Shown here: positions 6,780 through 12,558 of the stretch, one piece after another
Position numbering within the stretch: position 1 is the stretch's first letter
How the letters are laid out: each line of letters starts with the position of its first letter
From: DATCSE01 sp036568605
GTDB taxonomy: Bacteria > Pseudomonadota > Gammaproteobacteria > Burkholderiales > Burkholderiaceae_C
Assembly (NCBI GenBank): GCA_036568605.1
Contig: DATCSE010000400.1
Location: 1-12,558, forward strand
Direction: 5' to 3'
Length of the DNA: 12,558 bases
Program-made: the position numbers and the translations under genes
Notes under the pieces: generated by a model
Told to the model about the DNA's origin: nothing
What the model saw: only the letters and a program-made list of their open reading frames with translations
Database searches by the model: none

Positions 6780-7559
6780 TCAGCTCGCGCTGCGTCGCGG
6801 CTTGCGCGGTCGCCCGGCGAGCAGCCGGTCGAACAGCGCATTCGGCAGCATGCGCATCAGCTTGGCGACGACACCCATCTGCCACGGGATTACGCGGTAG
6901 CTGACGCCGGCCACGATCGCGTCGTACGCGCGGTCGGCAAACGCTTCGGCCGAGAGCAGGAACGGCATGCTGTACGGGTTGCCGCGGGTCAGCGGCGTGT
7001 CGATGTACCCCGGGCCTATCGTCACGACCTTCACGCCGCTGGCACGCAGCTCGCCGCGCAGGCTCTCGCAGTATGCGATCACGCCGGCCTTGCTCGCGCA
7101 GTACGCCCCGTGGCCCGGCAGGCCGCGGATCGCGGCGACGCTTGCGATGCCGACCAGCGCGCCGGAGCGCCGCGCGCACATCGCCGCGACGAAGGGATGG
7201 AAGGTCGCGGCCATGCCGAGGTTGTTGGTCTCGAAGGTTGCGCGCATCACTTCCAGGTCTTCGCGCTGGGCGGTGTCCATGCCGATGCTGATGCCGGCGC
7301 TCGCGATCACGACATCGGGCACGCCTTGCGCCGCGCTGCACGCGCGGCCGGCGGCGACGATCGCCTCGACATCACGCACATCGGCCGCGTAGACCGCGGC
7401 GCGGCCCGCAGCGATGCCGTTCGCGTCTATCCAGCGTTGCACTTCGTCCGTGCGGCGGGCGACCAGTGCGAGGCTGTAGCCGGCGCGGTAGAAACGCATC
7501 GCAAGCGCCTGGCCGATGCCGCTCGAGGCGCCGGTGATGAAGACCAGCGGTGAAGTCAT
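6780..7559 (-). CDS. Short-chain dehydrogenase/reductase (SDR)
   Basis: A 259-residue NAD(P)-dependent oxidoreductase of the classical SDR family, cytoplasmic. The cofactor motif TGASSGIG (9-16) sits on the first strand; AD at 59-60 is the usual acidic pair contacting adenine, and ASAG (86-89) replaces the common NNAG. The catalytic set is complete: N112, S140 (GIASVA), Y153 and K157 (YCASK), then IGPGYIDTPLT (181-191). R35/R36 after the second strand suggest NADP(H). The basic C-terminus (GRPRKPRRSAS) follows a hydrophobic stretch (about 222-243) and may touch the membrane. It starts 14 bases after the lptC stop behind a good GAGGG ribosome site, so it belongs to the kdsD-kdsC-lptC transcript. 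Substrate unknown; a lipid or sugar precursor role is only suggested by the neighbours. Confidence 0.93.
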   Translation of the reverse strand: MTSPLVFITGASSGIGQALAMRFYRAGYSLALVARRTDEVQRWIDANGIAAGRAAVYAADVRDVEAIVAAGRACSAAQGVPDVVIASAGISIGMDTAQREDLEVMRATFETNNLGMAATFHPFVAAMCARRSGALVGIASVAAIRGLPGHGAYCASKAGVIAYCESLRGELRASGVKVVTIGPGYIDTPLTRGNPYSMPFLLSAEAFADRAYDAIVAGVSYRVIPWQMGVVAKLMRMLPNALFDRLLAGRPRKPRRSAS

Positions 7560-7566
7560 GCGTGCG

Positions 7567-7571
7567 CCCTC
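7567..7571 (-). promoter_or_regulatory. Ribosome binding site of the SDR gene
   Basis: GAGGG on the minus strand lies seven bases before the ATG at 7557-7559 and two bases past the lptC stop codon. It decides the SDR start and shows the gene has its own ribosome loading inside the operon. Confidence 0.65.
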
Positions 7572-7573
7572 GG

Positions 7574-8287
7574 CTATGGGTTCTTCTTGCCGACCGCCGG
7601 CGCCAGCGTCGCGCGCACCCGGCCCTTGAATTCGGCCGTGCGGGTCAGGTTGTCGTAGTTCATGCCGTCGGCGTGGATCTCGGTCGTGCCCTGGGTCACG
7701 ACCACCGGCAGGTGCGAGCGCACCCGCTCGGTCGCCATGAACGCGTGCAGGAACTCCCCGCGGAACTCGATCGCCTGATCGCCGCCCAGCGATTCGCGCA
7801 CGACATGCGCGCCGCCCGACAACTGGATCTCGCTGCCGTCGCTGTTGGACAGCGCGTGATTCGCGGTCGCGGTCGTGATGCGGCCGTCGACGCCGATCGA
7901 GCGGATGCGCGGGTTGTCGATCTCCAGCGTGTCGTTGTCGGGGTAGTGGCGCAGCTCGTCGCCCTCGAGCTGCACACGCAACGCGCCGGCCGCGGCAAAG
8001 CGCTGCACCGTGAACTGCCGCATCGTGTAGTCGGGCTCGTGGCGCGGCGGCACGGCCGGACGATCGGCGTCCAGCACCGGCGTGTTCTTCACGAGCCACC
8101 AGCTGCCTAGCGCAAGCACCGCCATCAGCAGCACCGGCAGGTAGGTCGAAATGGTGTCGACGATGCGGCTGGTCCACGGGATGCGCGGCCGCGGCGCGCC
8201 GGCCGGCAGCGCCGGCGCGAGCGCGATCTCGGGCATGGGCCCGCTGTCGGCGAGCGCCTCGACCAGCGACTTGTCAGCAGCGGCCAT
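7574..8287 (-). CDS. lptC: LPS export protein LptC
   Basis: A 237-residue bitopic inner-membrane protein that hands lipopolysaccharide from the LptBFG transporter to periplasmic LptA. One membrane helix is clear at 49-66 (core LPVLLMAVLALGSWW); the LptC beta-jellyroll follows from about 80, with the family stretch PDYTMRQFTVQRF (85-97), LRHYPDNDTLEI (112-123), and late ADGMNYDNLTRTAEFKGRVR (206-225). The N-terminal cytoplasmic part of about 48 residues, rich in Ala and Pro, is much longer than in E. coli LptC. The ATG at 8285-8287 is the only Met before the helix that does not overlap kdsC; the ribosome site is weak. It starts 32 bases after the kdsC stop. lptA and lptB are not found downstream in the window; an SDR follows instead. 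Confidence 0.9.
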   Translation of the reverse strand: MAAADKSLVEALADSGPMPEIALAPALPAGAPRPRIPWTSRIVDTISTYLPVLLMAVLALGSWWLVKNTPVLDADRPAVPPRHEPDYTMRQFTVQRFAAAGALRVQLEGDELRHYPDNDTLEIDNPRIRSIGVDGRITTATANHALSNSDGSEIQLSGGAHVVRESLGGDQAIEFRGEFLHAFMATERVRSHLPVVVTQGTTEIHADGMNYDNLTRTAEFKGRVRATLAPAVGKKNP

Positions 8288-8319
8288 GGCCAGGGTGCGC
8301 GGCAGCGCGACGGCCGCCG

Positions 8320-8898
8320 TCAGTGCGCCGCATCCAGCGTGACTGCATGGCTGCGCAGTGCCTCGGCATAACGGCCGGCGGCCATCAGCAGCAGGTCGCA
8401 GCATTCGCGGGCCGCGCCATGGCCGCCGTGCGCCTCGGTCACGTAGTCGGCGATCGCCCGTACTTCGCGATGCGCGTTGGCCGGCGCACAGGCGAACGCC
8501 GCGCGCTGCAGCAGCGGCAGATCCGGCCAGTCGTCGCCCATCACGGCCAGCGTGTCCCAACCCAGGTGCAGCTCACTCATCAGCGCGTTCGCGGCCGCCA
8601 GCTTGTCGACCGCACCGTAGACCGCATGCGCGATGCCGAGGTCCGCGACGCGGCGCCGCACCGCCGGCGAATCGCGGCCGGTGATCACGGCCGGCACGAT
8701 GCCGAACTTCGCGAGCAGCTTCAGGCCGTGGCCGTCCAGCGTCGAGAACGCCTTGAACTGCTCGCCGTGTTCGCCGATGTAGATGCGGCCGTCGGTCAGC
8801 ACGCCGTCGACGTCGAAGATCACCCAGCGGATGCCCTGCGCGTTCAGCAGGAGCTCGGGCGCATGGCGCAGCACCGGTGTCGTCTCGTGCACCGCCAT
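8320..8898 (-). CDS. kdsC: 3-deoxy-D-manno-octulosonate 8-phosphate phosphatase KdsC
   Basis: A 192-residue cytoplasmic HAD-family phosphatase that removes phosphate from Kdo-8-phosphate, giving Kdo for the LPS inner core. Motif I is FDVDGVLTDG (28-37) with nucleophile D29 and acid/base D31; motif II is TGRDS (74-78); motif III is K99; motif IV is GDDWPDLPL (121-129) with metal ligands D122 and D123. The C-terminal GGHGAARE (158-165) matches the GGxGAxRE loop of KdsC that closes over the neighbouring active site of the tetramer. There is no cap domain, as expected for the C0 subclass, and the length is near the E. coli enzyme (188). The start codon lies two bases after the kdsD stop, so the two are translationally coupled. 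Confidence 0.96.
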   Translation of the reverse strand: MAVHETTPVLRHAPELLLNAQGIRWVIFDVDGVLTDGRIYIGEHGEQFKAFSTLDGHGLKLLAKFGIVPAVITGRDSPAVRRRVADLGIAHAVYGAVDKLAAANALMSELHLGWDTLAVMGDDWPDLPLLQRAAFACAPANAHREVRAIADYVTEAHGGHGAARECCDLLLMAAGRYAEALRSHAVTLDAAH

Positions 8899-8900
8899 CG

Positions 8901-9935
8901 TCAGATCACCTTCGCGCGCATCAGGTCGTTCGAATTCAGCGCGCCGACCAGCAGGCCCTGCGCGTCGACGACCAGCACGCTGGTGATGCGGTGCTGCTCC
9001 ATCACGTCGGCCGCGTCGACCGCGAGCGCGTCGGCGCGCACGAGCTTCGGGCTGGGGTGCATCACGTCGGCGGCGGTCAGCGCGCGCAGATCGACCTCGC
9101 GTTCGATCAGGCGGCGCAGGTCACCGTCGGTGAAGATGCCCTGGACCCGGCCGTCGGGCTGCACGATCGCGGTGAAGCCCAGGCCCTTGCCGGTCATCTC
9201 GCGCAGCATCTCGGTGAAGCTGGTCGACGCCGGCACACGCGGCACCGCATCGCCGCTGCGCATCAGATCGTGCACGTGCATCAGCAGCTTGCGGCCCAGC
9301 GCGCCGCCGGGGTGAGAGCGCGCGAAGTCCTCCTCGCGGAAGCCGCGCGCATCCAGCAGCGCGACCGCGAGCGCATCGCCCAGCGCCATCTGCGCGGTCG
9401 TGCTGGCGGTCGGCGCGAGGTTCAACGGGCAGGCTTCTTCCTCGACCGCACTGTCCAGCACCAGGTCGGCGTGCTGCGCGAGGCTGCTGCCGGCGTTGCC
9501 GGTCATCGCGACCAGCGTGACGCCGAGCCGCCGCATCGCCGGCAGGATCACCGCGAGCTCGTCACTCTCGCCGGAGTTCGAGATCGCGAGCACGACATCG
9601 CCGCTCGCGACCATGCCGAGGTCGCCGTGGCTGGCCTCGCCGGGGTGCACGAAGAACGCCGGCGTGCCGGTGGACGCGAGCGTCGCGGCGATCTTCCGGC
9701 CGACATGACCGCTCTTGCCCATGCCCATCACGACGACGCGCCCGCGGCACGCGAGCATCGCCTCGCAGACCTGGCCGAAGGTCGCGCCGGTGCGGGCCTT
9801 CAGGCCCAGCAGCGCGCGCGCCTCGATGTCGAAGGTGTCGTGCGCGAGGCGCAGCGCGCGCGCCGCATCGAATCCGGCGGCGGGCCGGACGGCAACAGCG
9901 GCAGTCGAGGGTTTTGCAGGCACAGGAACAGGCAC
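8901..9935 (-). CDS. kdsD: D-arabinose 5-phosphate isomerase KdsD (KpsF/GutQ family)
   Basis: Converts ribulose 5-phosphate to arabinose 5-phosphate, the first committed step to Kdo. It has a SIS sugar isomerase domain (about 25-210) with MGMGKSGHVGRK (70-81), HPGEASHGDLGM (97-108), SNSGES (119-124) and SHPGGALGRKL (207-217), then two CBS domains (about 223-279 and 288-344) with FTDGDLRRL near the end of the first. The start is uncertain. The frame is open to an ATG at 10056-10058, but that would overlap the divergent antiporter gene and add 41 residues absent from known KdsD. I chose the GTG at 9933-9935 (344 residues); a second GTG at 9921-9923 is as plausible. Neither has a good ribosome site. 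It heads the kdsD-kdsC-lptC-SDR operon. Confidence 0.92.
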   Translation of the reverse strand: MPVPVPAKPSTAAVAVRPAAGFDAARALRLAHDTFDIEARALLGLKARTGATFGQVCEAMLACRGRVVVMGMGKSGHVGRKIAATLASTGTPAFFVHPGEASHGDLGMVASGDVVLAISNSGESDELAVILPAMRRLGVTLVAMTGNAGSSLAQHADLVLDSAVEEEACPLNLAPTASTTAQMALGDALAVALLDARGFREEDFARSHPGGALGRKLLMHVHDLMRSGDAVPRVPASTSFTEMLREMTGKGLGFTAIVQPDGRVQGIFTDGDLRRLIEREVDLRALTAADVMHPSPKLVRADALAVDAADVMEQHRITSVLVVDAQGLLVGALNSNDLMRAKVI

Positions 9936-10051
9936 GAAAGGGCGTCGCGTCCAGTAGGATCGGTCGATTCTAGGGCTCGCCTGCAGCCCGCCGTCGGCCT
10001 CCGTGCTCGCGCGGATGGTCACGCGGCACGGCGCTTGCGATAAAGACGCGA
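9936..10051. promoter_or_regulatory. Divergent promoter region kdsD / antiporter
   Basis: On the minus strand TAGAAT (9967-9972) matches five of six -10 positions in otherwise GC-rich DNA; transcription would start near 9960, about 25 bases before the chosen kdsD start, which argues against the long upstream start. No good -35 is seen. On the plus strand TGCGATAAAG (10036-10045) resembles an extended -10; a start from it would fall within a few bases of the antiporter ATG, giving a leaderless or nearly leaderless message. Confidence 0.4.
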
Positions 10052-12052
10052 ATGGCATCCACGCTCGAACTCGTCCTGCTCTATCTGGTCGCCGCGGTCG
10101 GCGGTGTGGTCGCGTGCCGCCTCGCGAAGCTGCCGCCGATGCTGGGCTACCTGGCGGTCGGCATCGTGATCGGCCCGAACGCGATGGCGCTGGCGAAGGA
10201 CGCCGGCGTGGTGGACTACCTCGCCGAGTTCGGGGTCGTGTTCCTGATGTTCGTCATCGGGCTCGAGTTCAACCTGCCCAAGCTCAAGAGCATGCGCAAA
10301 CTGGTGTTCGGGCTGGGCCTGAGCCAGGTCGCGTTGACCGTGCTTGCAGCAGTCGCCGGCAATGCGCTGCTCGCGTGGGCGCTCTCGCTGTCCGGCCGCT
10401 CCTGGGGACTGAACTGGCAGAGCGCGGTCGCGCTGGGCGGCGCGCTGGCGATGAGCAGCACCGCGATCGTCGTCAAGCTGATGGCCGAGCGGCTCGAGCT
10501 CGAGAGTGAGCACGGCCGGCGCGTGATGGGCGTGCTGCTGTTCCAGGACCTGGCGGTCGTGCCGTTCCTGGTCGTGATCCCGGCGTTGGGCTCGTCGCCC
10601 GAGGTGCTGCTGCGCGAGCTCGCGATCGCCGGCTTCAAGGCCGCGGCACTGCTGACCGTGCTGCTGGTCGGCGGGCAGCGCGTGATGCGGTGGTGGTTGA
10701 CGCTGGTCGCGCGGCGCAAGAGCGAGGAGCTGTTCGTCCTGAACCTGCTGCTCGTCACGCTGGGGCTGGCCTGGCTGACCCAGCTGGCCGGGCTGTCGCT
10801 CGCGCTGGGCGCGTTCGTCGCCGGCATGCTGATCGCGGAGACCGAATACAAGCACCAGGTCGAGACCGACATCCGGCCGTTCCACGACGTGCTGCTGGGA
10901 CTGTTCTTCATCACGATCGGGATGAAGCTGGACATGCACGCGGTGTTCGACCAGTGGCTGCTGGTGCTGGCGCTGACCTTGCTGCCGGTGCTGTTCAAGT
11001 TCGGGTTGGTCACGCTGCTCGCGCGCATATTCGGCGCGGCGCCGGGGGTCGCGCTGCGCACCGGGCTGTACCTGGCGCAGGCCGGCGAGTTCGGCTTCGT
11101 GCTGCTCGCGCTGACCGCCGACCAGCAACTCCTCGCCGCGCGGCTGCACAGCCCGGTGCTCGCGAGCATGGTGCTGTCGATGCTGGCGACCCCGCTGATC
11201 GTGATGTACAGCAACCGCATCGTGATGCGGCTGTCGGCCAGCGACTGGCTGATGCAGTCGGTCGCGATGACGACGATCGCCAAGCGCGCGATCAACACCG
11301 AGGCGCACGTGATCATCGCCGGCTACGGCCGCAGCGGGCAGAACCTCGCGCGCATCCTCGACAAGGAGCGCATCCCGTACATGGCACTGGACCTGGACCC
11401 GGACCGCGTGCGCCAGGCCGCCGCAGCCGGGCAGAGCGTCGTGTTCGGCGATGCGGCGCGGCTGCAGAGCCTGATGGCTGCGGGCCTCGCGCGCGCGAGC
11501 GCGGTGGTCGTCAGCTACCACGACGTGCCGTCGGCGCTGAAGATCCTGCACCTGGTGCAGACCCATGCGCCCAAGGTGCCGGTGATCGTGCGCACGATAG
11601 ACGACAACGACCTCGAGCGGCTGCAGGCCGCCGGCGCGACCGAGGTCGTGCCCGAGGCGATCGAAGGCTCGCTGATGCTGGCGAGCCACGCGCTGGCGCT
11701 GGTCGGCGTGCCGATGCGGCGCGTGATCCGGGTCGTGCAGGACCAGCGCGACGCGCGCTACAGCTTGCTGCGCGGTTATTTCCACGGCGCCGACGACGAC
11801 ACGGTCGACGAGCTGCAGACCGCGCGCCTGCTCAGCGTGACGCTGCCGGCGGCCGGCAGCCACCTCGGGCAGACGCTCGCGCAGCAGGCGCTGCATGCGG
11901 TCGGCGTCACGGTGGTGTCGGTGCGCCGCGCCGCTGGTGCGGTGATCGCGCCGGAGGACTCGCTGGTGCTGGCCGCCGGCGATACGCTGGTGCTGTCCGG
12001 CATGCCCGAAGCGCTGACGCTGGCCGAAGGCAAATTGCTCGGCCGCGGTTGA
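10052..12052 (+). CDS. Monovalent cation:proton antiporter, CPA2 family (KefB/KefC-type) with RCK domains
   Basis: A 666-residue inner-membrane protein. The exchanger domain (about 5-390) has some 12 hydrophobic segments, with family marks [12 protein letters not shown] (31-42), LEFNL (71-75), FQDLAVVPF (164-172, including the transport aspartate D166) and [13 protein letters not shown] (342-354). A cytoplasmic RCK-N domain follows (about 417-535), with the nucleotide motif GYGRSGQ (424-430) and acidic LDLDPDR (446-452), then an RCK-C domain (about 585-655). This predicts K+ or Na+ efflux in exchange for protons, gated by a nucleotide. The RCK-C domain makes it more like YbaL than glutathione-gated KefC, so I give no symbol. 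The ATG at 10052 has no clear Shine-Dalgarno. It is divergent from kdsD, and apt follows 64 bases downstream. Confidence 0.93.
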   Translation: MASTLELVLLYLVAAVGGVVACRLAKLPPMLGYLAVGIVIGPNAMALAKDAGVVDYLAEFGVVFLMFVIGLEFNLPKLKSMRKLVFGLGLSQVALTVLAAVAGNALLAWALSLSGRSWGLNWQSAVALGGALAMSSTAIVVKLMAERLELESEHGRRVMGVLLFQDLAVVPFLVVIPALGSSPEVLLRELAIAGFKAAALLTVLLVGGQRVMRWWLTLVARRKSEELFVLNLLLVTLGLAWLTQLAGLSLALGAFVAGMLIAETEYKHQVETDIRPFHDVLLGLFFITIGMKLDMHAVFDQWLLVLALTLLPVLFKFGLVTLLARIFGAAPGVALRTGLYLAQAGEFGFVLLALTADQQLLAARLHSPVLASMVLSMLATPLIVMYSNRIVMRLSASDWLMQSVAMTTIAKRAINTEAHVIIAGYGRSGQNLARILDKERIPYMALDLDPDRVRQAAAAGQSVVFGDAARLQSLMAAGLARASAVVVSYHDVPSALKILHLVQTHAPKVPVIVRTIDDNDLERLQAAGATEVVPEAIEGSLMLASHALALVGVPMRRVIRVVQDQRDARYSLLRGYFHGADDDTVDELQTARLLSVTLPAAGSHLGQTLAQQALHAVGVTVVSVRRAAGAVIAPEDSLVLAAGDTLVLSGMPEALTLAEGKLLGRG

Positions 12053-12116
12053 CGCAGCGACAATCGCGGCGCCCCAGGAGACGGCCACGACGGCCACCAC
12101 GACGGCGAGCACCACG
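12053..12116. other. Antiporter-apt gap with an orphan AGGAG
   Basis: Sixty-four bases with no terminator hairpin, so apt is probably read from the antiporter transcript. A perfect AGGAG (12076-12080) lies 36 bases before the apt ATG, too far to serve it. Between them runs an ACG/GCC/ACC-rich stretch (12081-12116) in frame with apt and free of stops. No ATG, GTG or TTG sits at the proper distance from AGGAG; an ACG at 12087 does. Confidence 0.5.
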
Positions 12117-12558
12117 ATGAACCCAGACAGCACGAACCCGCCCGACTACATCAAGCACCACATCCGCACCGTGCCCGACTGGCCGGCGCCGGGCGTGCAG
12201 TTCCGCGACATCACGCCGCTGCTCGCCAACCCGCGCGTGTTCCGCGTGCTGATCGACCAGTTCGTGCACCGCTATTTCGATGTCCGGCCCGATGCGGTCG
12301 CCGGGCTGGATGCGCGCGGCTTCATCATCGGCTCGGTGCTCGCGTACGAGCTGAACGTCGGCTTCATCCCGATCCGCAAGAAGGGCAAGCTGCCGTTCAC
12401 GACGGTGCAGGAGACCTACGAACTCGAGTACGGCTCGGCGACGGTCGAGATGCACACCGACGCGGTGAAGCCTGGCGTCCGCATCGTGCTGATCGACGAC
12501 CTGATCGCGACAGGCGGCACTATGCTGGCCGGCCGGCGGCTGCTCGAGCGGCTGGGCG
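12117..12558 (+). CDS. apt: Adenine phosphoribosyltransferase, N-terminal part (cut by window edge)
   Basis: Purine salvage enzyme that joins adenine and PRPP to give AMP, cytoplasmic. The first 147 codons are present; the gene runs off the right edge. Family marks are [20 protein letters not shown] (11-30), DITPLL (31-36), [18 protein letters not shown] (63-80), IRKKGKLP (87-94), the ETYELEYG stretch (100-107), and the PRPP-binding loop [16 protein letters not shown] (125-140). All are intact. The ATG at 12117 gives a typical N-terminus; the ribosome site is weak (GAG seven bases upstream). A longer form starting at a non-standard ACG behind AGGAG (12076-12080) is conceivable. It lies downstream of the antiporter with no terminator between. 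Confidence 0.95.
   Translation, partial: MNPDSTNPPDYIKHHIRTVPDWPAPGVQFRDITPLLANPRVFRVLIDQFVHRYFDVRPDAVAGLDARGFIIGSVLAYELNVGFIPIRKKGKLPFTTVQETYELEYGSATVEMHTDAVKPGVRIVLIDDLIATGGTMLAGRRLLERLG

Noticed and set aside
10493..10504. Palindrome CTCGAGCTCGAG
   Set aside because: It lies within the antiporter coding sequence (Leu-Glu-Leu-Glu codons) and shows no regulatory context.
10019..12133. A 704-codon minus-strand open frame antisense to the antiporter, with a hydrophobic start
   Set aside because: The body is Gln/His/Arg/Asp-rich and without a domain. The hydrophobic start is the reverse of the GCC/ACC/ACG-rich stretch before apt.
1..12558. Search for CRISPR arrays, tRNA/rRNA genes, insertion sequences, toxin-antitoxin or defence genes
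   Set aside because: No spaced repeats, tRNA-like folds, transposase or defence motifs were seen by eye on either strand; the window is nearly filled by recognised genes.

Overview
The window looks like a piece of chromosome from a high-GC betaproteobacterium. Burkholderiales, near the Leptothrix/Rubrivivax/Methylibium group, is my guess from protein style, gene order and strong G/C bias at third codon positions; no marker gene settles it. I see no rRNA, tRNA, CRISPR array, insertion sequence or phage gene. Ten genes cover almost everything, and the longest gene-free stretch is about 260 bases.

Left part (1-5967, all minus strand, transcribed right to left): a cobalamin/metal-binding-like protein without a signal peptide, a MarC-family membrane protein, a GMC-type FAD alcohol/choline dehydrogenase, and a seven-helix membrane PAS-GGDEF-EAL protein. 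They are spaced 33, 12 and 29 bases apart, so probably form one transcript. After a 104-base gap comes the start of a periplasmic sulfate-binding protein (sbp), cut by the window edge. The GGDEF-EAL protein has a full set of EAL residues and a degenerate GEDEF motif, which predicts a c-di-GMP phosphodiesterase.

Middle (5968-6760): an AT-richer divergent spacer leads into a short RRM RNA-binding protein with a Tyr/Arg-dotted polyglycine tail. It ends at a textbook intrinsic terminator. Its leader has a palindrome, a phased direct repeat and a small hairpin over the ribosome binding site.

Right part (6780-12558): kdsD, kdsC and lptC (minus strand) make Kdo for lipopolysaccharide and serve LPS export. 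They are followed by a short-chain dehydrogenase where lptA would stand in the enterobacterial order. Divergent from kdsD are a KefB/KefC-type cation:proton antiporter and the start of apt (adenine phosphoribosyltransferase), cut by the right edge.

Overall this is mostly housekeeping DNA. I found no convincing novel system. The points worth a second look are the predicted GTP-tuned phosphodiesterase with an unassigned 7-TM input module, the odd partners in its operon, the SDR in the LPS operon, the rbp leader, and the apt start region.
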